Shown: positions 1 to 6,575 of the stretch, piece by piece
Layout: every line of letters begins with the position of its first letter
Position numbering within the stretch: the stretch's first letter is position 1
Assembly: GCA_002414905.1 (NCBI GenBank)
Contig: DIAY01000159.1
Coordinates: forward strand, 4,397 to 29,396
Source: Holophagales bacterium UBA5066
GTDB lineage: Bacteria > Acidobacteriota > Thermoanaerobaculia > UBA5066
Direction: 5' to 3'
Length of the DNA stretch: 25,000 nucleotides
The notes under the pieces: generated by a model
Database searches by the model: none
What the model was told of the DNA's origin: nothing
Seen by the model: the letters and a program-made list of their open reading frames with translations, nothing else
Program-made: the position numbers and the translations under genes

Positions 1-998
1 TTCGTTTCGGGAAGCTCGGGCGTCCCGGACGCTTCGGGCGTCTCAGACGTCCCGGTCGCTTCGGGCGACGGCTCGGACGACGCTGGCGGCGGCTCGCTGG
101 CGGCGACCTCGATCACCGGGATCTCTACCCCTTCCCGCGGCGTGATGTCGTCTTCTTCCACCGTCGAGGTTCGTAGCGACACGGTGGTCTTCTCCCTGGA
201 GATGTCGTCCCGCTTCTTCGGCGCCTCGGCGGGCGCCTCGGACTTCACCTCGACGACGATGGCCGTGATGTTGTCCACTCCGCCCCGCTCGTTGGCCAGG
301 TCGATGAGCCCGCGGACGATCTCCTCGAGCGACCGCGACGAGGCGAGAGCATTCGTGATCTCTTCGTCCGACACCATGCCGGTGAGGCCGTCGGAACAGA
401 GGAGGAACCGGTCGCCTCCCCCGACAGGGATCTCGAGGAGGTCGACGGCGACGTGAGCGCCCCCGCCGAGGGCGCGGGTGACCACGTTCTTGAGAGGGTG
501 GCTCCGGGCTTCATCCTCGGACAGGATCCCGGCGTTGACCTGCTCCTGGACCCACGAGTGGTCGTCGGTGAGACGGCGCAGCTCGGTCTCGCGCCAGAGG
601 TAGGCACGGCTGTCTCCGACGTGGACGAGCGTCGCTCGCTTCTTGTCGAACAGCGCGGCCACAACCGTCGTGCCCATTCCCTTCAGCTCGGGACGGTTCA
701 CCACGGCGCGCATTACCTTCTCGTTGGCGCGCTCGACCGCCGTGCTGAGACGATTGCCGTCCACGGAGTAGCGGTTGTTGTAGCCGAACGGCCACGTGTT
801 GTCGTGGTCGTCCTCCGTTCCGGCGATGAACTCCTGGATCGATTCGACCGTCAGGCGGGAGGCCACTTCACCGGCAGCATGGCCACCCATGCCATCGGCG
901 ACGACGAAGAGACCCCTCTCGGCATCGAGAAGGTAGGCGTCTTCGTTGTGCTTCCTCTTCCGGCCAACGTCGGTGAGACCGAATGCATTGAGAGCCAC
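1..998 (-). CDS. PP2C-family Ser/Thr protein phosphatase, C-terminus cut by window edge
   Basis: Metal-dependent phosphatase of the bacterial Stp/PP2C family, which removes phosphate from Ser/Thr and opposes Hanks-type kinases. The 332 visible residues show the family motifs in order: NEDAY near residue 18, DGMGGHAAGE near 35, GDSRAY, LTDDHS, RALGG, LCSDGL and GGVDNITAIV, so the catalytic domain (about 1-245) is complete. A long Ser/Thr/Glu/Pro-rich tail follows and continues past the edge; no membrane segment is seen before the cut. The GTG start at 998 is forced: the TAG of the dnaJ-like gene lies in the same frame three codons upstream and no other start codon intervenes. The 9-nt gap implies co-transcription with dnaJ. 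Function is firm from motifs; substrates and the partner kinase are not visible. Confidence 0.93.
   Translation of the reverse strand, partial: MALNAFGLTDVGRKRKHNEDAYLLDAERGLFVVADGMGGHAAGEVASRLTVESIQEFIAGTEDDHDNTWPFGYNNRYSVDGNRLSTAVERANEKVMRAVVNRPELKGMGTTVVAALFDKKRATLVHVGDSRAYLWRETELRRLTDDHSWVQEQVNAGILSEDEARSHPLKNVVTRALGGGAHVAVDLLEIPVGGGDRFLLCSDGLTGMVSDEEITNALASSRSLEEIVRGLIDLANERGGVDNITAIVVEVKSEAPAEAPKKRDDISREKTTVSLRTSTVEEDDITPREGVEIPVIEVAASEPPPASSEPSPEATGTSETPEASGTPELPET
21..74. repeat. Two-copy 27-bp tandem repeat in the PP2C tail
   Basis: Bases 21-47 and 48-74 are two 27-bp units whose first 20 bases differ at one position. They encode repeated Pro-Glu-Ala-(Ser/Thr)-Gly-Thr type segments of the phosphatase tail. 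This is low-complexity linker sequence and may continue beyond the edge. Confidence 0.6.
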
Positions 999-1007
999 GG
1001 GCGGATT

Positions 1008-1658
1008 CTAGCCCTTCCGCCCGAACAGTCCGCCAAGGAATCCCTTGTTGTCGGACGGGGGGCGCAGCTCGGCGGCCAGCTTCTGGACGTCGCCGTCCTC
1101 GGGAATCCTGCTGAGGGCCTCCTGCAGGTGTCTTTCGGCCTTGGTCCTGAGACCGACCTGAAGGTAGAGACGGGAGGCCTCTCGGTGAACGGCCCCGTTC
1201 TCCGGATCGAGCTTGAGGGCGGCTTCGACAGCCTCCACGCCCCGCCGGGCCTTTCCCGAGATCCGGCTGCAGACGAGGGCGAGGTAATGGAGCGCCTTGG
1301 CGTCCTTGCCCCAGTGGCCCACCGAGAGGTCGAACTGCTGGAAGGCGGTGGCGAGGTCCCCCTCGCGGTAAGCCTTGACGCCCTTGGCGAGGTAGACCTT
1401 AGCGATACCGGCCGGGTCGAAGGCCGCGCCTCCGCCACCCTTGTCGATGTCGAAGTCGTGGGCCTTGCGACGCTGCGCATTCGTCAGGACGTTCACCGCT
1501 TCCGTCAGAACCTGGAAGCGGGTCTCGGCTTCCGACTTCTTCGCCGCGTCGAGGAACCGGTCCGGGTGGGCGTCCCGCGCGAGGGCTCGAAAGCGGCCCC
1601 GGATGACCTCTTCGGAGGCATCACGACTCACACCGAGGATGTCGTAGTAGTTCGCCAC
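1008..1658 (-). CDS. J-domain protein with TPR-like C-terminal repeats
   Basis: A 216-residue protein starting with a J domain (about 1-70): the YYDILGV opening, helix II and the HPD motif at residues 31-33, which stimulates ATP hydrolysis by DnaK-type chaperones. It lacks the Gly/Phe region and zinc fingers of true DnaJ, so it is a specialised co-chaperone rather than the housekeeping one. Residues about 85-200 form helical pairs with TPR character (AYREGDLATAFQQFDLSVGH, then a unit containing ALHYLALVCSR, then one containing VEAALKLDPENGAVHREA), suited to binding a client. The start is GTG at 1658. A weak promoter candidate, TAGACC at 1730-1725 and TACTGT at 1706-1701 with an 18-nt spacer, lies upstream. 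The next gene is the PP2C phosphatase, 9 nt downstream. Confidence 0.88.
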   Translation of the reverse strand: MANYYDILGVSRDASEEVIRGRFRALARDAHPDRFLDAAKKSEAETRFQVLTEAVNVLTNAQRRKAHDFDIDKGGGGAAFDPAGIAKVYLAKGVKAYREGDLATAFQQFDLSVGHWGKDAKALHYLALVCSRISGKARRGVEAVEAALKLDPENGAVHREASRLYLQVGLRTKAERHLQEALSRIPEDGDVQKLAAELRPPSDNKGFLGGLFGRKG

Positions 1659-1738
1659 AGCGTACCGATCGGCTCGTGCCTTGCGGGCCCCCTTGCACAG
1701 ACAGTAATGAAATTCTCACACGACGGTCTACAGAAACT

Positions 1739-1776
1739 CAAGCCCTGCCGGGACCCTCGTGCGCGGCAGGGGCTCT
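1739..1776 (-). terminator. Hairpin after the 348-residue gene, candidate intrinsic terminator
   Basis: Immediately after the stop at 1779, the minus strand reads AGCCCCTGCCG, a 13-nt loop, then CGGCAGGGCT: about 10 bp with one bulged C. A T-containing stretch (TGAGTTTCTG) follows. It would separate the upstream rodZ-like pair from dnaJ-PP2C. The U-tract is poor, so efficiency is uncertain. Confidence 0.55.
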
Positions 1777-1778
1777 TT

Positions 1779-2825
1779 CTAGAGCTGGCGGCGCTGGACA
1801 ATGCGTTTTGCCGTCACGCGAACGGCCTCGGGGACGTTCCGGTCCGTGGCGAGGGCCGTCTGATCCCTCTGGGCGAGCCGGAGAACGAGAGGAAGCGTGA
1901 CGTCGATCGGAGATCGCGGATTCCTCACGATCGCCGACATCAGGGCGTACTTCTTCATCCACTCCCGTCGCTGGGCGACCGCTCTCAGGACGTCTTCCGA
2001 GACGCTCTTCATGTTCGCGATCGCCTCGGCGTCGGCTTCGTTCGTCTTGGGAGACTTCAGGACGGCCGTCGAGACGAGGCGGTTCGGGTCTCGGACGAGG
2101 AAGAGGCGTTCCTCCCGGGTCCCGCGGTAGGCGACCCGGATGCGCTGCGAGACGCTGAGGGAAGTGAGGCGGACGATGATGTCCTTGGAGACCTCGTCTT
2201 CCGCGGGCGGCTGTGCTTGTGCAGCTCCTTCGGACGCCACGCCCGCCGGCTGGCCGGGGACCGGCACCGTGGCCGTCTCGGCCTCCTCCGCCTCGAGAAG
2301 GAGCTCCCCTCTCTCTCGTTCTTTCTTGAGGAAAAACTCCTCGAGGAACTCGTCGGCGCGCCGGCGGATGTCCGTGGAGAGATCGAGGTTCTCGAAGAGG
2401 CTCTCGACGATCTCCGGCGCGGCGAGGAGGCGCGCCTGGTTCGTGATGAGGACGTCCTGCAGATCGGGCTCGATGTGGCGGGCGAGATGAACCAGGGTTG
2501 CGTCAGCGACCGAGCGGTGCTGGAGAATCCCCTCGAGGACTCTTCGTTCGCTGGTTCGCCGGGCAATGGCGTCGAGCTGATCGGACCGGGACTCGGGCAT
2601 CTGGACAGCGCCGAGCAGTGCCGCGACGTCGAACGTCCGGAATGTCTCCTCGCAGATCGTCGTGAACTCGGGATCACCCTGCGCCAGCATCGACCCGACG
2701 GCGCGTACGAGCTCCGCCGGGGCGAGAGGTACGAAACCGCGCGCGGCGAATTCGAGAATCCGGCGGGGCGCCTGCCCGCTCTCGATCGACGCGAGGATGT
2801 CGAGGCCAGGAGCGTCCGAAGACAT
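1779..2825 (-). CDS. Unrecognised helical protein (348 aa)
   Basis: I do not recognise a named family. The protein looks entirely alpha-helical and soluble. Residues 1-170 are short helical units reminiscent of HEAT or DUF2336-type repeats (for example LEGILQHRSVADATLVHLAR). A charged helix EEFFLKKERERGELLLEAEE follows, then a Pro/Ala-rich linker (about 190-212). The C-terminal segment ends in a motif NPRSPIDVTLPLVLRL near residue 307. No signal peptide, membrane helix or catalytic motif is seen. The ATG at 2825 lies 31 nt after the RodZ-like gene, without a clear Shine-Dalgarno; the two genes are probably one transcript ended by the hairpin at 1739-1776. Its C-terminal motif resembles LSPRTPRAVALSLL in the gene at 3759-4547, so the two may be distantly related. 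Role unknown. Confidence 0.8.
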   Translation of the reverse strand: MSSDAPGLDILASIESGQAPRRILEFAARGFVPLAPAELVRAVGSMLAQGDPEFTTICEETFRTFDVAALLGAVQMPESRSDQLDAIARRTSERRVLEGILQHRSVADATLVHLARHIEPDLQDVLITNQARLLAAPEIVESLFENLDLSTDIRRRADEFLEEFFLKKERERGELLLEAEEAETATVPVPGQPAGVASEGAAQAQPPAEDEVSKDIIVRLTSLSVSQRIRVAYRGTREERLFLVRDPNRLVSTAVLKSPKTNEADAEAIANMKSVSEDVLRAVAQRREWMKKYALMSAIVRNPRSPIDVTLPLVLRLAQRDQTALATDRNVPEAVRVTAKRIVQRRQL

Positions 2826-2856
2826 GCTGGCGGGAGCTTACGACAGAGTGAAGGCT

Positions 2857-3723
2857 TCAGCCGCCCCGGGGGCCGGTCCGGGCGGACGCCTCGCCGATGA
2901 CGAAGTTCCTGACCACCTGCCCGAGCTGACCGACGGCGCCGATCGCGGCGCCGTCCACGTCGACCTCGACACCGCCGGCATTACCGAGAGTCAGGACGAA
3001 GGTTCGCCCTCCCTCGAAGCGCCGTGTCGTCCCCTTGCGGAAGAGCTCGGCTGCGATGACGCGCCCGTCGACGCTCACCTCCGTCCAGCAGTCGTCGCTG
3101 AACGTGAGAGTCAGTATCCGGCCGCCGCCCGGCGAAGAGCCGGGCTGCGGGGCCCTCGCAACAGCCGGCTCGAGAAGCGGCTCTCCTGACGGGACGGGCA
3201 CGGCAGCCAAAGCGATGGCCGGAGGAAGGCGGAGGGCTTCCGGAACCGGCGTCGCGGCTTCGACGGCGGCCTCCCTTCGCGCTACGGGTCCCTCGGTGCT
3301 CGCTCTCCCCTTGAGAACGGCAGCGACGAAAGTCACGAGGGCGAGGACGAGCGCCACTCCGACACCGAGGGCTGTCGTGTTCAGGGAGACGTTCTTCCTG
3401 GGACGAGAAAGGCGGATGCGATGAGATGCGGAGTTGAAGCTGTTGGACGTCGTCTTCTCCCGCTCGACCGACCACCCCTCGTGGACGTGGTTGAAGCCCG
3501 CCGCGGTCCTCTCCGCGTCGAGCCCGAGGTGACGGGCGATCGCGAGGACGAACCCTCTCGCGAAGACCCGCGAGGGGAGATGCTCGAAGTGACCGGTCTC
3601 GAGAGCTTCAATCTGGCGCACGGAGACCTTCGTCACTTCCGCGAGCTGTTCGCGGGTGACCTCCCTGAGCTCGCGTTCACGACGCAGCTCTTCGCCAAAC
3701 TCCTGCGGGGTTTCCACCGGCAA
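2857..3723 (-). CDS. RodZ-like membrane protein with N-terminal HTH and DUF4115-type C-terminus
   Basis: A 288-residue protein with RodZ layout. An HTH_25/Xre-type domain spans about residues 8-75 (LAEVTKVSVRQIEALETGHF, then ARGFVLAIARHLGL). A basic linker follows, then one membrane helix at about 117-137, a Pro/Ala-rich spacer, and a beta-rich domain at about 210-280 (WTEVSVDGRVIAAELFRKG) like the RodZ C-terminal DUF4115. In model bacteria RodZ links MreB to the cell-wall elongation machinery; a generic membrane HTH sensor is the alternative, and mre genes are not in the window. The TTG start at 3723 is preferred over GTG at 3717 because GGAGGG (3736-3731) sits 7 nt upstream of it. A strong promoter overlaps the end of the upstream gene. 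Confidence 0.85.
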   Translation of the reverse strand: MPVETPQEFGEELRRERELREVTREQLAEVTKVSVRQIEALETGHFEHLPSRVFARGFVLAIARHLGLDAERTAAGFNHVHEGWSVEREKTTSNSFNSASHRIRLSRPRKNVSLNTTALGVGVALVLALVTFVAAVLKGRASTEGPVARREAAVEAATPVPEALRLPPAIALAAVPVPSGEPLLEPAVARAPQPGSSPGGGRILTLTFSDDCWTEVSVDGRVIAAELFRKGTTRRFEGGRTFVLTLGNAGGVEVDVDGAAIGAVGQLGQVVRNFVIGEASARTGPRGG

Positions 3724-3730
3724 CCGATAA

Positions 3731-3736
3731 CCCTCC
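3731..3736 (-). promoter_or_regulatory. Shine-Dalgarno of the RodZ-like gene
   Basis: GGAGGG on the minus strand, 7 nt before TTG 3723. It decides for TTG over the GTG two codons later, which would be 13 nt away. Confidence 0.75.
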
Positions 3737-3748
3737 GGGGCTCAAGAA

Positions 3749-3775
3749 TTTATATCTTTCAGCCCGAACTGTCAA
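3749..3775 (-). promoter_or_regulatory. Sigma-70-type promoter for the RodZ-like gene
   Basis: A perfect -35 TTGACA (3775-3770) is followed after 15 nt by TATAAA (3754-3749). Shifting the -10 by two bases gives TAAATT with a 17-nt spacer. It lies inside the last codons of the preceding gene. The region is strikingly AT-rich for this window. Expected transcription start is near 3740, just upstream of the Shine-Dalgarno. Confidence 0.7.
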
Positions 3776-4547
3776 TCGACCGCCGGACCCTGGCCGGCCC
3801 CTGGCCCTCGAGGAGGGTTCGGGCGCAGGCGGCCAGGAGCGGGTCCGCGGAGGGGTCCTGGATGAGCCTTTGGAGCACCGGCCGTAACGAGGAGGTCAGA
3901 AGCGAGAGCGCGACCGCCCGCGGCGTCCGCGGCGAGAGCAGGACCGCCGTCCGCACCGCCGTCCGCGCCATCCAGCGCTCGTTCGATGTGAGCTGCACCA
4001 GCTGAGCCTCCTTCGGGTGTCGGACGAGCAGCCAGGCGGTCAGGTCCTCCTCGACGAGCCGCGGGTTGCCGAGCAGCACGGCGAGGACGTCCACCTCCCC
4101 ATCATCGAGAAGAGCCCCGGCGAGAGCCCGGTCGGCCAGTCGTGCCAGAGCCGTCTTCTCACCGAGCGAGAGACGCGGGAGCTTCTCGAGGATGCGCCGG
4201 TTCGCCGAGTACCGCACCGGGGCCGGAGCTCGGGCGTCGCGGCCCACGTCGACCAGGTCGCGCCACGGGAGGTCCTCGAGGAGGCGCAGCGCCTCCGCGC
4301 GTGGCGTAGCCGGGTGAAGAGCCAGGGCCTTTCGCACCTCGCGGCTTGAGAGAAAGCCCGCCCAGGCCAGGACCTCGGCGACGACCGGCTCTGACGAATA
4401 GGGGTGGCGAAGGCAGCGCAGCACGTCGGACTCCGAGAGGCGCGAGACGTTCTCGCGGACGAAAGCCGCGAGGGCGGCACGATCGGCCCGCACCAGCACG
4501 GTCGTCAGCGACGCCCGATCCGCCGCATCCGGACGCTCCCCGTTCAC
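3759..4547 (-). CDS. Unrecognised helical-repeat protein after trpA (262 aa)
   Basis: No named family recognised. The protein is soluble and helical, built from HEAT-like units with an Asn/Ser-Pro-Arg turn: RCLRHPYSSEPVVAEVLAWA, ALALHPATPRAEALRLLEDL, VLLGNPRLVEEDLTAWLLV and LSPRTPRAVALSLLTS. A segment LPRLSLGEKTALARLADRAL lies in the middle. No catalytic motif, membrane helix or signal peptide is present. The GTG start at 4547 lies 7 nt after the trpA stop, so it is probably the last gene of the aro-his-trp transcript, yet nothing in it suggests amino-acid metabolism. A Shine-Dalgarno is not clear (GGAG is only 1-2 nt from the GTG). No terminator separates it from the RodZ-like gene. Similar repeat style to the 348-residue protein; a scaffold or protein-binding role is only a guess. 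Confidence 0.8.
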   Translation of the reverse strand: MNGERPDAADRASLTTVLVRADRAALAAFVRENVSRLSESDVLRCLRHPYSSEPVVAEVLAWAGFLSSREVRKALALHPATPRAEALRLLEDLPWRDLVDVGRDARAPAPVRYSANRRILEKLPRLSLGEKTALARLADRALAGALLDDGEVDVLAVLLGNPRLVEEDLTAWLLVRHPKEAQLVQLTSNERWMARTAVRTAVLLSPRTPRAVALSLLTSSLRPVLQRLIQDPSADPLLAACARTLLEGQGPARVRRSIDSSG

Positions 4548-4554
4548 GCTCCGA

Positions 4555-5364
4555 TTATCGGCCCGTCGCGGCGGCGAGCCCCCTCACGAGCTGAGCCGCG
4601 GCGGCAACCGGGTCTCTCCCGGCCGTCACCGCGCCCTCCATCGCAAGAACGACGGCGCTTCCCACGACGACGCCGTCGGCGAGCCGAGCGACCGCCGCGA
4701 CCTGCGCTGGCGTCGAGATGCCGAAGCCGACCGCCACGGGGAGCCGGCCCACGCCCGCCCGGACGCGCGCGACGAGATCCTCCAGCCCCTCGGGGACGTC
4801 CGCGCGGACCCCCGTGACCCCGGGACGGGATACGACGTAGACGAATCCCCGCGAGAGACGACCGACGGTCTTGATTCGCCGGGGCGGCGAGGTCGGCGCG
4901 AGAAGGAAGACCGGATCGAGGCGCGTCGCGCGGAGCGTCGAGGCAAACGCCAGCCCCTCCTCCGGAGGGAGGTCGGTGACGAGCGCGCCGTCGACGCCCG
5001 CTTCCGCCGCGCGCGAGGCGAAGGCCGCTTCCCCCATCGCCAGGACGGGGTTCGCGTAGCCGAAGAGGACGATGGGGGCGTCGAGCCCTCCGGAGCGGGC
5101 GCGGGCGACGAGATCGAGGATGCCCGCCAGGCTCGCACCCGCTGCGAGGGCCCGCTCGCCCGCCCGCTGGATCGCGGGCCCGTCCGCGATCGGGTCGGAG
5201 AACGGGACCCCGAGCTCGATCACGTCGGCCCCCGCCTCGACGAGCGCCGGAAGAAGCCGCAGCGTGACGTCGAGCGTGGGGTCCCCCGCCTCGACGAAGA
5301 CGACGAGCGCCGCGCGCCCCTCGCGCGCGGCGTGGGTGAAGGCCCGGGAGATCCGGCCGCTCAC
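4555..5364 (-). CDS. trpA: Tryptophan synthase alpha subunit
   Basis: A 269-residue TIM-barrel enzyme (usual length about 265) that cleaves indole-3-glycerol phosphate to indole, channelled to TrpB in the alpha2-beta2 complex. The signature ADVIELGVPFSDPIADGP carries catalytic Glu50 and Asp61 (E. coli Glu49, Asp60). The loop with SRPGVTG and the phosphate-binding GFGIS and VVGSA segments are present. The first strand reads FVEAGDP where many homologues have Thr before AGDP. The open frame extends to 5484, but GTG 5364 is chosen because it forms a 4-nt GTGA overlap with the trpB stop and gives the family N-terminus. It is the last biosynthetic gene of the operon. Confidence 0.97.
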   Translation of the reverse strand: MSGRISRAFTHAAREGRAALVVFVEAGDPTLDVTLRLLPALVEAGADVIELGVPFSDPIADGPAIQRAGERALAAGASLAGILDLVARARSGGLDAPIVLFGYANPVLAMGEAAFASRAAEAGVDGALVTDLPPEEGLAFASTLRATRLDPVFLLAPTSPPRRIKTVGRLSRGFVYVVSRPGVTGVRADVPEGLEDLVARVRAGVGRLPVAVGFGISTPAQVAAVARLADGVVVGSAVVLAMEGAVTAGRDPVAAAAQLVRGLAAATGR

Positions 5365-6575
5365 GACGCCACCCCCTCGAGTCCCTCGAGCCGTGCCACG
5401 CTCGGAACGTCCTTGTCGCCTCGTCCCGAGAGGCCGATGACGATGGTCGAACCAGGCCGCTTCGGCGCCTCCCGCAGGACCCACGCGACGGCGTGCGCGG
5501 TCTCGAGGGCGGGAATGATCCCCTCCTTCTCCGAGAGCGCGTGGAACGCGGCGAGCGCTTCGTCGTCGGTGACGCTCTCGTAGCGCGTCCTTCCGAGCGC
5601 GGAGAGGTTCGCGTGCTCGGGGCCGACGGCCGGGTAGTCGAGACCGGCGGAGACGGAATGGGTGGGGAGGATCTGTCCGTCGTCGTCGGCGAGCAGGAGG
5701 GTCCGCGTCCCGTGAAGGACGCCGATGCGCCCCGGCCCGAAGCGGGCCGCGTGCTCGCCCGGAGCCGGGGAGCGCCCGCCGGCCTCGACGCCAACGAGCT
5801 CGACGGACGAATCGCCGAGGAAGGCGTGGAAGAGGCCGATCGCGTTCGAACCGCCCCCGACGCAGGCGACGAGGAGGTCGGGGAGATTTCCGCCGAGGAC
5901 CTTGCGCGCCTGCATTCGGGTCTCGCGTCCGATGACGGCGTGGAAATCGCGCACCATCCGCGGGTAGGGATGCGGCCCGAGGACCGAGCCGAGGACGTAG
6001 TGCGTGTCGGCGTAGTTCGCCACCCAGTCGCGCATCGCCTCGTTGATCGCGTCCTTCAGCGTCTTCGACCCGGAGCCGACGGAGACGACCTTCGTGCCGA
6101 GGAGGCGCATCCGGTAGACGTTCAGCGCCTGCCGCTCGATGTCGACCGACCCCATGTAGACGACGCAGGGCAGGCCCAGGAGCGCCGCCGCCGTCGCCGT
6201 CGCGACGCCGTGCTGCCCCGCACCGGTCTCGGCGATGACACGGCTCTTCCCCATCCGCCTGGCGAGAAGGACCTGCCCGAGGGCGTTGTTGATCTTGTGC
6301 GCGCCGGTATGGAGAAGGTCCTCGCGCTTGAGGAAGATCCTGGCCCCGAGCTCGGCCGAGAGGCGCCGTGCTTCCGTCAGCGGGGTCGGCCGTCCCGCGT
6401 AGGTCGTCAGGAGACCGTGCAGCTCCTTACGAAACGAGGCGTCGGCGCGCGCTTTCGCGTAGGCGCGGGTGAGCTCCTCGACGGGCGCCATGAGCGTCTC
6501 GGGGACGAACCTCCCGCCGAACTCGCCGAAGCGTCCCGCCGCGTCGACTTCTGGAACCACGAACTTCTCAGCCAC
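5361..6575 (-). CDS. trpB: Tryptophan synthase beta subunit
   Basis: A 404-residue PLP enzyme (E. coli 397) that condenses indole with serine to form tryptophan. HTGAHKINNALGQ contains the PLP Schiff-base Lys94. AETGAGQHGVATA contains the catalytic Glu (E. coli Glu109). VACVGGGSNAIG binds the cofactor phosphate, and HSVSAGLDYPAVGPEH is the usual C-terminal half signature. It is the classical TrpB1 type that partners TrpA. The start is GTG 6575, 5 nt after GGAG within AAAGGGAGAAGCG, overlapping the end of trpCF by 8 nt. Its stop overlaps the trpA start. Confidence 0.97.
   Translation of the reverse strand: MAEKFVVPEVDAAGRFGEFGGRFVPETLMAPVEELTRAYAKARADASFRKELHGLLTTYAGRPTPLTEARRLSAELGARIFLKREDLLHTGAHKINNALGQVLLARRMGKSRVIAETGAGQHGVATATAAALLGLPCVVYMGSVDIERQALNVYRMRLLGTKVVSVGSGSKTLKDAINEAMRDWVANYADTHYVLGSVLGPHPYPRMVRDFHAVIGRETRMQARKVLGGNLPDLLVACVGGGSNAIGLFHAFLGDSSVELVGVEAGGRSPAPGEHAARFGPGRIGVLHGTRTLLLADDDGQILPTHSVSAGLDYPAVGPEHANLSALGRTRYESVTDDEALAAFHALSEKEGIIPALETAHAVAWVLREAPKRPGSTIVIGLSGRGDKDVPSVARLEGLEGVAS

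Noticed and set aside
453..2900. Long plus-strand open frame (815 codons) opposite PP2C, dnaJ and the 348-residue gene
   Set aside because: It is the GC-rich antisense of three genes with clear motifs or coding character on the minus strand; its translation is Arg/Gly/Glu-rich and matches no family.
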